Below are positions 10,982 to 20,201 of a DNA stretch of 64,000 nt, one piece after another. The notes beneath the pieces are model-generated. The model ran no database searches and was not told where the DNA came from. It saw nothing but the letters and a program-made list of their open reading frames with translations. The stretch covers positions 49,732,581-49,796,580 of the forward strand of contig OX442314.1 in the NCBI GenBank assembly GCA_949358305.1. Direction: 5' to 3'. The number at the start of each line of letters is the position of its first letter. The stretch's first letter is position 1. Position numbers and translations under genes: made by a program. Source of the DNA: Strigamia acuminata. Its lineage: Eukaryota; Arthropoda; Chilopoda; Geophilomorpha; Linotaeniidae.

Positions 10982-12597
10982 CTGTCACACTGCCATACCG
11001 ACTTGATGGCTCTCAGCAGCTCCTTGCCCTCCAGTTGGAACTACACACCAGGTGAAAATTCAACGGCCTAGATAAACCAAACTGATGACCAACATCAAAA
11101 CATAATTGGCAAGTGATTGGGGGTGACAGATAGATTAGAGATGAATACAATATCCAAAAGCTAAATTATTTTAATTTTTTTTTAAATTTGTTGTTCAGTT
11201 TTTTAGCACGAAGGCCAAGACTTTAGATTGTGTTTGACTTATTACGAGTCGCAGGAGATTCATTAAGAATGATGAAAATTGAAGTAGAAAAATATAAAGT
11301 TTCAAGGTCTAGTAAATGCCACATTCATTAGAGAAAATGCAGGCTTACAATACAATGGCAAGAACATGCTGCATGCATGTGACAATGCAGTCTTACAGTA
11401 CTCAACAGAAACTTCTAATTCTACATTTGTATCATCCAAATTTAGTTTCTCTCCATAATTTTGCAGTAGCTGTGGAGTAACAGCACAAAAAACGTGCAAT
11501 TTTGAGTGAAGAAATTTAAGAATTTTACAGAAAGTTCGCTTTTGGTTCAATAACCAACGTTTACAAAATTGCAAACCTTTCTGAAAACATTTTAAATTCC
11601 TGTGCAAATTTTAAGCCTTTGGACTTTAAATTGTCAGGACAAATTTCAATTAGAACACAATTTACTACCCATTGAAAATTTCTCTCGTTTTTAACGAAAA
11701 TACAGCGTCGAGAAAACAAGAACACCCGTCATAAATAACACTGCAATTGAAACATATAAATGAGGGAAAAAACCTTCGGAAATGCAACCAAATCCAGCAC
11801 GCCGGCGTCACCAAAACACAGCTCCGAGAAAACAAGAGCACCGGTAATACAAATACTCGAGCTGAAATTGTAAAAAAGTAAACCATTGATGCAATTTCGT
11901 TAGAAAAAAAGTCAAAAAACCATCGAAATACAACCAAATGCCGGCGTGCCTCCATCGTGACGGTTGTAAATCCCGCATTATAATAATACGGGGTTTTCAT
12001 TCGGTAAAACACGGACAACTAATTAATCCTTTGAATTCAGATTTTAGCAGTCTCGAATTTAAACCCATATTATTGCCAGTGCTGTAAAAATGAATCTTCG
12101 AATTAATTTCTTACTTTTTTGACAATCTAATCCATCGAAAACACGAGCAAATCCAACCCGCCGATGTGCCTCCAATTTCCGACGTGCGAGTGCCATCGTG
12201 ACAGTTAAAGTATACGGGGTTTACATTCCGTAAAATACGGCCATACGTAGTAAATGACAGAACCAATCTTTGAACTAACAAATATTTCTGGTTTTCTTTC
12301 TACCTTTGATCACGAGGGTTCCCGAAATAAATTTACAAAAATGCTCCGACTGTCAACCAAGCGTAAAAAAAATTACGAAAATAAAAATAACTTTTGAAGA
12401 AAATAAAATAGCAAAATTAATTTTTTTAAAAAACAACTTTGCTCATCATCTGCCGCTAGTGCTTCAAACTGTACTTGTGCATGTAAGAGAAGGAAAAGAT
12501 TGAAAAGTGCAGAATAAAATGAGTTGGTCAGCTTTTAAAAGAAACGTTTCTTATGTCTGAAGTTGAGGACATTGTTTTTAATTTCATTATTACTTCT

Positions 12598-12852
12598 CTA
12601 TTTTTGTTGATGTCCCATCTGATTATTTTTCAGTGACATTTGCAGAGAAGCTCGGACCTTTTCCCCTGATGAAATCACTTGGGACGAGAAATCTGCCACG
12701 TCTTCTTGTTCCTGCAATTTAGAATCACTCTTAGCTACTGTCTTTATGTGTTTGCATGTCAGTTTACCCACTAGATGTCTCTTGCTTGTCCGCCATCTTT
12801 GTCCAAGTGAGAGTTGTTGTTTTTCCATAACAACGTTGCTAAAATCCTGCAA
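12598..12852 (-). pseudogene. R1 minus-strand frame, basic, 84 codons
   Basis: A Lys/Gln-rich frame whose core is repeated in R1c at 29281-29090 with three or four residue changes. It could be an antisense artefact of a conserved repeat or a real exon. There are no recognised motifs. Confidence 0.25.
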
Positions 12853-13439
12853 AGGGTCTTTGAAACGCTATGCTCTCTTTATTATTTGCTTTTATGCTTT
12901 GTAATGACTTAATCTCTATGCTTTGCCTTTGCAGCTGCTATTTTCCTGTTTGTTTAATACCGCACTTGCTGTACTGCTGCATTCTCATTGGCTAAAACTG
13001 CTTTTGGCATTTTGGGTTTTATTTTTAAGCTTTCTGATGAGTTTTTGCATTGTGTATTTATTTCCTTGGCATTTGTTATTCTTTTTTCTAGAGATTAAGT
13101 TGGCTTTTCTGTTATTATGCTCGAGGAGTAAAACCGTTCACCGGTGGTTGTTGGCCCAGCTGGATGTTGTCTCGATTTTGGATCCCAAGACACTTTTAAT
13201 TTTTCACCACTATACGGTCAGCCCTCGCTCAACCGACGTGACAGCAACACCACTATGCACGTGACTGCCCGTCGCCCAAGCAACAAGGGAATGCCCAAGC
13301 TGACTACAGAAAACGACGGGAACATGGAAGAATCAGAAGTGGGGGCCGTGGTCGGAAAGCGAACTTAACCGAATCGCAAAAAGAAAAGCCCATTTTGTTT
13401 TATGTTTCTACGGACGAAACACAACGTCAAAATGATTTG

Positions 13440-13910
13440 CCCTTACGCTCATATGTTACAAGTAGAGCGCCTGATCCCGCCTGATATGTCGATACCGGTG
13501 CGGTGCGACGGATCATTTCACCTTCAGCAAGGAGGGTTTTGTTAATTACAAGCCGCTTAACAATGTAAATGTCCATTCAGGGGAAGGGTCCTCAAGAATT
13601 GATGGAGTTGGGAATTTGAGATTAGATTCTGATGAGAAAGTACACGGTGGATATATCACCTTAAAAAATGTGTACTATGCCCCTAAATTTAGGAAAAATG
13701 TAATGTCATTGAGCAGAATTGATGAAGCTGGCTATGTAACCTGAATTGCTGATGGGAAATTGGTTTCATTCAAGGACAATTTTGAAGGCAATAAGACAAA
13801 GTGATCGAATGTATAAAATGAATTGTAGGGTTTTGATACCAAATGTGAACCTGCGCCAAAGGATGCACTTGTGGCAAGTAATAAGGAAAATGAAGTCGTT
13901 GTGCAATTGC
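13440..13910 (+). pseudogene. Ty1/copia pol relic (protease to GAG-pre-integrase)
   Basis: The plus strand encodes, with stops and frameshifts, a Y-V-D-T-G-A protease active-site block near 13485, then G-x-G-N-L-R-L, then a Y-I-T-L-K-N-V-Y-Y-A-P-K-F-R-K-N-V-M-S-L-S-R run near 13650-13725. The last pattern (I-x-L-x-N-V-x-Y-x-P-x-L-x-x-N-L-x-S) is typical of the copia segment between protease and integrase. A preceding basic 74-codon frame (13144-13368) may be the end of gag. Stops at 13483 and 13742 show it is dead. Confidence 0.72.
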
Positions 13911-13961
13911 TAACAAATTTACTGAAGATTAGACTTTTTCCTTTGGGGACACATCAAGACT

Positions 13962-14195
13962 ATGGTGTATTCTGAACCTACTACAACTTTTGACAATCTG
14001 AAAGAGAGGATCAGAGTGGCATGTGCAAACATCCAACCTGCAACAATGATGTCGGTGAAAAAATCCATCAAATACTGTGCTATAGTGCAGATGGTAGGCA
14101 TTTCGAGCAACTTGTCAACTGATCATGTTGGAATGTATTTCCAAAATGAATTATTTCCTTTCTTTTGTGTTTCCTCTCTTCCACTTCAAGTATGA
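13962..14195 (+). pseudogene. Tc1/IS630-like transposase C-terminal fragment
   Basis: The first 45 codons resemble the C-terminal tail of invertebrate DDE transposases of the Tc1/mariner/IS630 class: V-Y-S-E-P followed by a L-K-E-R-I-R-x-A-C-A-N-I-Q-P helix and a short Val/Lys helix. After about 14110 the frame loses similarity. No catalytic block or terminal repeat lies nearby. Confidence 0.45.
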
Positions 14196-14375
14196 CCCAA
14201 TAAAGTGTCCTAATTGAGGATTAGCTTGGTTGCCTCAATAGTTTTAGATTACAAAGCTGAGTAGACGAACGTTTTAAACCTTTTTTCTCAAAACTTCAAC
14301 ATCTAAAATAGTTTGGGAATTATTTACTGTGAACAGGCTATCTGCAGGGAGCTGCCTTTACAGTGTAGAGCCGTG

Positions 14376-14606
14376 TCATCTGATCGAGAGTACATCTACA
14401 CCACATTTTTCTTCCATCTTTGAAAACTTGTGTCGAACCCTTCTTCCAATATCAGGCAAAGATTGATTCATAATTTCCCAAGCTGTGACACCTCTAGCAA
14501 TTGTATGGTTTGGATCCTCAGGGACCAATTCAGTGTCGTCGTCATTCTCATTTGGCTGCCCTCGTCCGCACCCACACCCTCGTCCTCGTCCTTCCGGTCT
14601 GGCCAT
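14376..14606 (-). other. Unrecognised minus-strand ORF, 76 codons
   Basis: The frame begins with an Arg/Gly-rich stretch (R-G-R-G-x-G-x-G-R-G-Q) and continues with an acidic patch and a Trp-containing helix. An RG-rich start followed by a structured part could be a retroelement gag or RNA-binding fragment, but no family is recognised. Confidence 0.25.
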
Positions 14607-14649
14607 TCTAGTGTTAAAGTTAAAATATTTTCTGTCCTATCAGTTTAAC

Positions 14650-15960
14650 TACGACGATTAATTGGCGTTTTAAAGTCGAAGGGAAGTGCAAATTTTCCAC
14701 TTTTGTACACATGCTTTTCTCGGCTGCAATTATTATGCGCCAACTACTGTAGTGGGTGCCGGGGAATACTCGGGTTGCATTTCCATAAGGAAATTGCAGT
14801 TTTCACGAATGCTGTTTGTTGGAGGCAAGGAATGGCTAGTGTGTACGGCGTGTTGTGAAGAATGGTTCAAGTTGTTGCGCTCTAATCATTTATATATTTA
14901 ATGAGTGAGCGTTGTGTGTACGTCCATAAGTAAACACAACGAATCTTTCGTTAAACAACCTACTGGTACCGTATTTTTAAAGATTTATGTAACGGTAGGC
15001 AATTTCCTATATTATTATTTACATTTTGTCAGGGATAAAAGACTAAGTTTGTCATTGTGTAGTAACCAAAATCAACATTTAAACCCAAAAATTCAGTTAT
15101 AATAAGGCTAAGGCCAATAATTATCATTGCAACGTTATATTGGTCTAAAACCACTAATATTTCTTATAGTCACAATCATGTTGTCAGTTAATATTAAACA
15201 CGATATAAATTTTGTGATTTTAGTGCAACAATATTTTTATATTGTGACTGCTTGGCCAGCCACGCGGTCTCTTGGAGACAAACGCCGTTGAAGCTTTCAC
15301 CAACGGGCCCCAATTATGACGTCATATGACCCCGTATTATCTTTCCAGACTTTCCATTTCCTCCTCCCACTACACATAATGCAATGTCAAGTCAAGTCGA
15401 CCTAAAGAGAAGAATGTTTTCTTTTGCTGAAATAGATTCATAACGAGCACGCAAAACATACAAGTATCAGATTTTTAAGTGTATTGTATTTTAGTGTATT
15501 GTAATTCATTTAGTTATGAAATAAACTTGTCAGTAAGTGTTTGACATCATCAAATAGTTAAAATCATCTAAACTCTGAGTTAGTAAGACCAACATTTTTG
15601 CCAGTGATTCAGTAATACCATATTCACCCGTACGTATGTCTACTTGACTTAGGTTTCTAAACAAATTAAATCAGTGGTCAAAAAGCATCCAAACGTAACT
15701 TTTGTACCAATGGGCAATAATAACCAACAAGCTTAAGATCAAGAACCAGTTTCAAGAGGAAGTGGGTGGTGAGCTTATATTTTTCTTTCAGGTAGAAAAA
15801 CATTAACGCATGCATGCATTTTCTTTCGCGATCTCTTTTCCTCCGCTCTCCTTTTCTCTTTGTTTTTATTTAATCAACCTGACTGCATGCGCTTGGCGGA
15901 TGACCACTGCTTGGAGATCCAAGGACAGAAACATAGTGGCCACTTCAGTGTGAACGTCTA
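14650..15960. repeat. Intergenic stretch with dispersed-repeat pieces
   Basis: 15540-15870 matches 24640-24900 (shared blocks include CATCTAAACTCTGAGTTAGT and GGTAGAAAAACATTAA). 15890-15960 matches 61376-61455 around the GCGCTTGGCGGATGACCACTG block. 15268-15420 shares blocks with 58590-58640 and 60150-60270. No gene recognised. Confidence 0.7.
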
Positions 15961-15967
15961 GAGCTGG

Positions 15968-16321
15968 ATGTTGCAGCTCAAGCTAACATTATATGGCCAC
16001 CGCTGTACAGAAAAACAGGCCCATGCTCTGCTTGCTCCTGACATTGGCGATGCTCGGCATCAAAGAACTCACCTGCAACGACCAAACCAAAGACCGAAGA
16101 CGAAAGACTGCTTTGCCTCAGACAAGGTTATGGACGAGTATTCTCATCAAACGGACGAGGAAAAGCAGAAAGTCGGTCCGTCACGGTGGAGTTACTTTTT
16201 GTACCACGAGATCGGCAATCTTAACGATGTCCCGAAATCCTTAGTGTTCTCCACAGCAATCCTCGATATTAAATCGCACATCGTTAAATACATGTGGTGG
16301 ATAATGGAGGCGGAAGAATGA
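15968..16321 (+). pseudogene. Uncharacterised ORF, 117 codons, in a duplicated segment
   Basis: The frame is open for 117 codons. Its second half (from about 16226) is duplicated at 25664-25760, where the frame is broken. After the TGA at 16319 the same phase continues open for about 45 more codons, so the stop may be acquired. A second frame (15993-16244) starts with a signal-peptide-like hydrophobic segment after M-A-T-A-V-Q-K-N-R, which raises the possibility of an ancestral frameshift joining the two. No family recognised. Confidence 0.3.
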
Positions 16322-17232
16322 CGAACTGGCCAGGAATGTATCGCCGAGGTCGTGACCATTATGGATTTCGACCCGACGTTGCATTGTCTCGTGTCGCCCT
16401 CGAGATTCGAAGCCATTAGTATTACGACGTTTTTGTTCGCTGCGGCCAAGTATTTTGGGTAACCTCAGTAAATAGGCCATTAAGTGGTTACACCATAGGC
16501 TCTAAATGATCCATCCGCGATGGATTCTGCCGTGTCCAGCGACATGTCTTGATTAAATCAAGAGAGAACAATTGCAGCATCTGCTCAAGACCGGACTTGT
16601 CCCAAATGTGAACCATTGGTAAAGCAGTTTATGAGAGTCCCGATTTTCTCAATGCCAAACGTACACCGTTAGGACTCGTCAGGGAAAATGTCCGACAACC
16701 TGTGCCAATAAACCTACCGGTAGTATCAACGCCGTCAACGACTAACTGATGTTAAGGAAGTAAAATCAGCGACGGCCGGGCAGCGAAGGAGGTACTTATT
16801 GAAACATTTATTGAGCCCCGGGAAGTAAAAATAGCCCATTTATTTTATTGAGAGGCCATCAAGTGGTTACACCAGAGGCTTTAAATGATCCATCCATGAC
16901 GGATTCTGCCGTGTCCAGCGACATTTCTTGATTAAATCAAGAGAGAACAATTGCAGCAACTGCTCAGGACCGGTGAGAGGGGTGAGCTGGCATTGCGGCC
17001 GCATCAGATGCAAATTCCCAAAAACCCGTTTCAGGAGTAGGTGCGTGTGTTTCATTTTTTTTATCAAGTTTTTTTTAATTTTGTTTATTTATAGTTTGCA
17101 TTTATTTATAGGCTGTCTTTTTCAGAAAGATCAGAAACGTTGACAACAGTGCGACAGACTGCAACACAGTATTGGTACAAAGGAACAACATTCTAAAAAA
17201 TGTGATGTGATCCCCAAGAAAAATGTCTATTG

Positions 17233-17696
17233 TGTTGAGTTTGGTTTGGATTTTGAAGTGTTTGATTGTTTGTCATGTGGTTTGCGAATTTAATCTGGTG
17301 CACATTTATGGATAGGTGCAATAACCGTGTTAGTATTTTCTGTACCGTTCCAGTGATAGACTGATTCTGATTTTTAATGTATTAGCGTGTTACGGTATCG
17401 CAGTCGATCATCTACTTATGCAAACACGCGCCCATGTTGTCGTCTGCTCGAAAGAGCTCGTATTGTTTAAGATTATCTATTATGACTATGTTATCGATTA
17501 CATGTGTCGGTACTTTTATCCAATGTAAAGGATAAATCAATGTGATAAACGAGGACAAGTTAGCCTCGAACCATGTATTGTTTGATCTTATGTTTGAAAC
17601 CATTAAACATGGCGGACGCATGTTCGGTTTACCGCACCATTTGAACCACGTTTCCACTTGTATTTCATTGATGTCAGGCCGGGAAAAGCTCTTTAA
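17233..17696 (-). mobile_element. 464-bp insertion inside R1b with 4-bp flanking repeat
   Basis: The other R1 copies read continuously from the CCCCAAGAAAAATGTC block into ATTGTTATGAGAGAGAC. Here 464 bp intervene between two ATTG copies (17229-17232 and 17697-17700), consistent with a target duplication. The ends (TGTTGAG and CTCTTTAA) are neither LTR-like nor obvious inverted repeats. On the minus strand the insert holds an open frame of about 95 codons, from about 17696 to the stop at 17412, with protein-like composition (several Trp, Pro and Cys). No family recognised. Confidence 0.55.
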
Positions 17697-18253
17697 ATTG
17701 TTATGAGAGAGACATTTTATTTCACTTTGTTTGATTATTTTATTAATTATTAAACTTTTATTAAACAACAACCTTGCAAGAACAAGTTTCTAGAAAAATT
17801 AGGTGGTTTTTTGTTTATATTTTTTTCCAGGTAAATTTGCTTACTGTTTTCTAGTGATTGGTTTAACTCGACCCAGTCCACTTTGGACGGAGTTTACCTT
17901 TCACCTTTTTCGCTCTCAGCTTTGATTGGATAAAAGCTCTTTCTGAGCCACCATCCATTTTTGTTCAGGTAAATGGGCACATGTTTTGTCTCTATATCAA
18001 GACGGATATTTATTTAGTGTTTTCATAAATTTTGTTGAATTATTGTTTGCATTAATTTATATTTTATTCTGAATCTTATGTTTTAAATAATATTTGGGAA
18101 AATATAGTTAATTTGGAGCATCCTGATCATCCCTAAATTACGTCCCTTCCTTCAGCCAATTACACTTTCCAGGCAATCATTTTCTTTCCACATGCTAAAA
18201 AAAAAGTTTCGTACAAATTAACTGAGCACGATACTTAAAACTGATCCTCTACA

Positions 18254-18481
18254 ATGATCGAATCCGTGTATCAGCGGATCGGTTCGGATCTGCAGAATTG
18301 TGGCAAGTTTATCCCACCGCAGATTGGATTGCGGATCGGACTGGCGGCCAATCTGCTGCGCAATCAATCCGCGGATGCTTGCACAAAGAAGCAAATGAGT
18401 GTCAGCATGCGTGGTGATGACATGCAGGAATTTGCTAATGGTGCACGTTCCTATACGCCTTACATTCTGTCATTTCTCTAG
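18254..18481 (+). pseudogene. R1-encoded conserved frame, best copy, 75 codons
   Basis: This copy is open from ATG to TAG. It shares nearly all of its last 50 codons with 10763-10981 and 27219-27401. Composition is mixed with a basic centre and hydrophobic C-terminus. It could be an exon of an R1-borne gene. No known domain. Confidence 0.4.
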
Positions 18482-18782
18482 CTGTCACACCGCCATACCC
18501 ACTTGATGACGCTCCAGCAGCTGCTTGCCCTCCAGTTGGAACTACACCCCAGACCAAACTGACCAACATCAAAACATAATTGCCAAGTGATTGGGGGTGA
18601 AAGATACAGATAAATACAATATCCAAAAGATAAATTATTTTCATTTTTTTTTAAAATTTGTTGTTCAGTTTTTTAGCATGAAGGCCAAGCCTTTAGATTG
18701 TGTTTGACTTATTACAATCGTCATGCCTGGAAAAAGAGATTGAAGCGAGTCGTCGTTTCTTGAAGGTTAATTTGATGATCAG

Positions 18783-18977
18783 TGTTGTATTTGTTATGTA
18801 TTTCCAATTAAGCATTCAATAATGCTACGAGACACATGAGTGATTACTAATTGTTTCAAGGATTACCATGGTGATATTGTATGAATTCCAGAATGTATGA
18901 GTTCAGCAGAGTAAATAAACATGTGTGTTTTGTGTACGATTGAGATGGCTCTGGAACATTTATGTTAGAACGTAACA
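18783..18977 (+). repeat. 5' LTR of the gypsy element
   Basis: 195 bp with TG...CA ends, identical by eye to 24419-24613. It contains an AGTAAATAAACATG stretch that may serve as promoter or polyadenylation region. Confidence 0.96.
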
Positions 18978-18978
18978 G

Positions 18979-18992
18979 TGGTATCCACGATG
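18979..18992 (+). other. Primer-binding site candidate
   Basis: TGGTATCCACGATG begins two bases after the LTR; TGG is the complement of the tRNA CCA end. The cognate tRNA was not determined. Confidence 0.6.
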
Positions 18993-18998
18993 TTTTGA

Positions 18999-20201
18999 AT
19001 GAAGCCCAAAGCGGATTGCGTGCGGAATTATGTGTGGACAATTTTCCTGTGCTGGTTGGCGTGTGTTTTAGCGAGGTCGTTCGAGTCGATTTCGGTTTTC
19101 GCGTGTGGCGAAACAGAGAGGCGCAACCGTGAGTTTTGGTCGTGTATACCTTTTAACGAGTCGTTTTATACTTGCATTGACGACGTGCGACACCGACATT
19201 GCGTTTTGACGGGGAATCTGAGAGTGTTGCCCACGTCGGGTTCGATTTGTGTTGTGCGGAGCGGATCGAGGAGCGATTGTGAGTCGTCGCGGTTTACGTT
19301 TGATCACGCCGAGGTTTTTGAAGGAATTAAAGACGTGAGATTCGAATCCAGTGGGCGAATCGAGTTTGGAACGTTGTCGACGTTCGTCGAAGGTATTGAG
19401 GCCTATTTGAGCCAGTGGATTAGAGAGCCAGAGATAATGGCACAAGTGACGTTAGGAAGCATCCCGCCATTTACAGGGTCGAGCCTGAATGAGTGGAAGA
19501 GCTGGCGGGAGACTTTTGCCCAGTTTGTAATTTTGAACGACGTGTTAGCGCCAAAGCAGGTGCCATTGTTACTAACGGTCATCGGCATTCCCATGTATGA
19601 GAAAATTAAACGATGGACCCACCCAAAGGAGGTGACTAAAATGGATTTGACAGAGATTTTGGGTGTTGTTGATGCATTTTATGATTCCATCAACACGCCA
19701 TATATGGCCAAACAAAAATTTGGGGCAAGGAAACGTTTAGAAGGTGAAGCGGTGGAAAAATACATCGCGACGTTGAGGATCATGTCCGAGAAGTCTGGTT
19801 TTGCGACGAAAGAGGAGTCGGACAATGCCATCGTAGATCAGCTGGTCCGAGGCGTGGGGAACTCAATTTTGGTTAGGGAGCTCCTCCTGAATATGCCGAT
19901 GACAGTGGACGCGGCTACAAAACGAGCAGTAGCGCATGAGATGGCGCACATCGCCATGGTCGGAACTGAGGAGCCATTGCCGCTCACAGAGGTAGACAAG
20001 GGCGCCACGACTTCATCGGTGATGCAGGTGTCCACGGGGAGAGGACGTGGTGGATGGAGAGGACGTGGGAGAGCTTTCCAGCAGGCGTTAACCCGGTACT
20101 GCAGGTGCGGGGCCGAGCGTTCAGACGAGGGGATCTTCACAGCGACCTTGGCGCGGGCGCCAAGGATTTGCGAGGGGACAGACCGGCCCACCGGTAACTA
20201 G
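18999..20201 (+). CDS. gag: Gag-like polyprotein of the gypsy element (400 codons)
   Basis: Codons from about 147 on (an internal ATG lies at 19437) form a helical, capsid-like region of retrotransposon gag type, with W-x-x-W-R-E-x-F and a later Y-I-A-T-L-R-I-M pattern, followed by an RG-rich basic segment (R-G-R-G-G-W-R-G-R-G-R) that would bind RNA. The zinc knuckle expected next is not in this frame: it lies in the pol frame at 20221-20259. Gag stops at 20199-20201, overlapping the pol open frame by 110 bp. The first 146 codons are unusual: a hydrophobic signal-peptide-like stretch (codons 10 to 25) and about a dozen Cys. This may be translated leader rather than true protein. Start at 18999 or 19437 is undecided. 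Confidence 0.8.
   Translation: MKPKADCVRNYVWTIFLCWLACVLARSFESISVFACGETERRNREFWSCIPFNESFYTCIDDVRHRHCVLTGNLRVLPTSGSICVVRSGSRSDCESSRFTFDHAEVFEGIKDVRFESSGRIEFGTLSTFVEGIEAYLSQWIREPEIMAQVTLGSIPPFTGSSLNEWKSWRETFAQFVILNDVLAPKQVPLLLTVIGIPMYEKIKRWTHPKEVTKMDLTEILGVVDAFYDSINTPYMAKQKFGARKRLEGEAVEKYIATLRIMSEKSGFATKEESDNAIVDQLVRGVGNSILVRELLLNMPMTVDAATKRAVAHEMAHIAMVGTEEPLPLTEVDKGATTSSVMQVSTGRGRGGWRGRGRAFQQALTRYCRCGAERSDEGIFTATLARAPRICEGTDRPTGN

Larger units (their letters stand above)
10001..12962 (+). repeat. R1 dispersed family, copy a (about 3 kb)
   Basis: This copy runs from the GCGGCC-CATCAGATG landmark to GTTTGTTTAATACC and is closely matched by copy c (ending 29408). Shorter copies are b (16853-18714), d (35580-35696 plus 47903-48560, split by an LTR element) and e (62450-62915). 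Copies share splice-like signals and short conserved frames, so the family may derive from a multi-exon gene or a large transposon. No terminal repeats or target duplications were identified. Sub-repeats with a TACGGGGTTT...CATTC.GTAAAA.ACGG core occur near 11986 and 12213. Confidence 0.85.
16853..18714 (+). repeat. R1 dispersed family, copy b
   Basis: It matches R1a and R1c from the CAAGTGGTTACACCAGAGG region to the TGTGTTTGACTTATTAC landmark and is interrupted by an insertion at 17233-17696. It includes the best-preserved copy of the conserved R1 frame (18254-18481). Confidence 0.82.

Noticed and set aside
11069-11100. CTGATGA followed by AAAAC, resembling a hammerhead ribozyme core
   Set aside because: No stem II pairing and no GAAA at the required place; the flanks do not form stems I and III.
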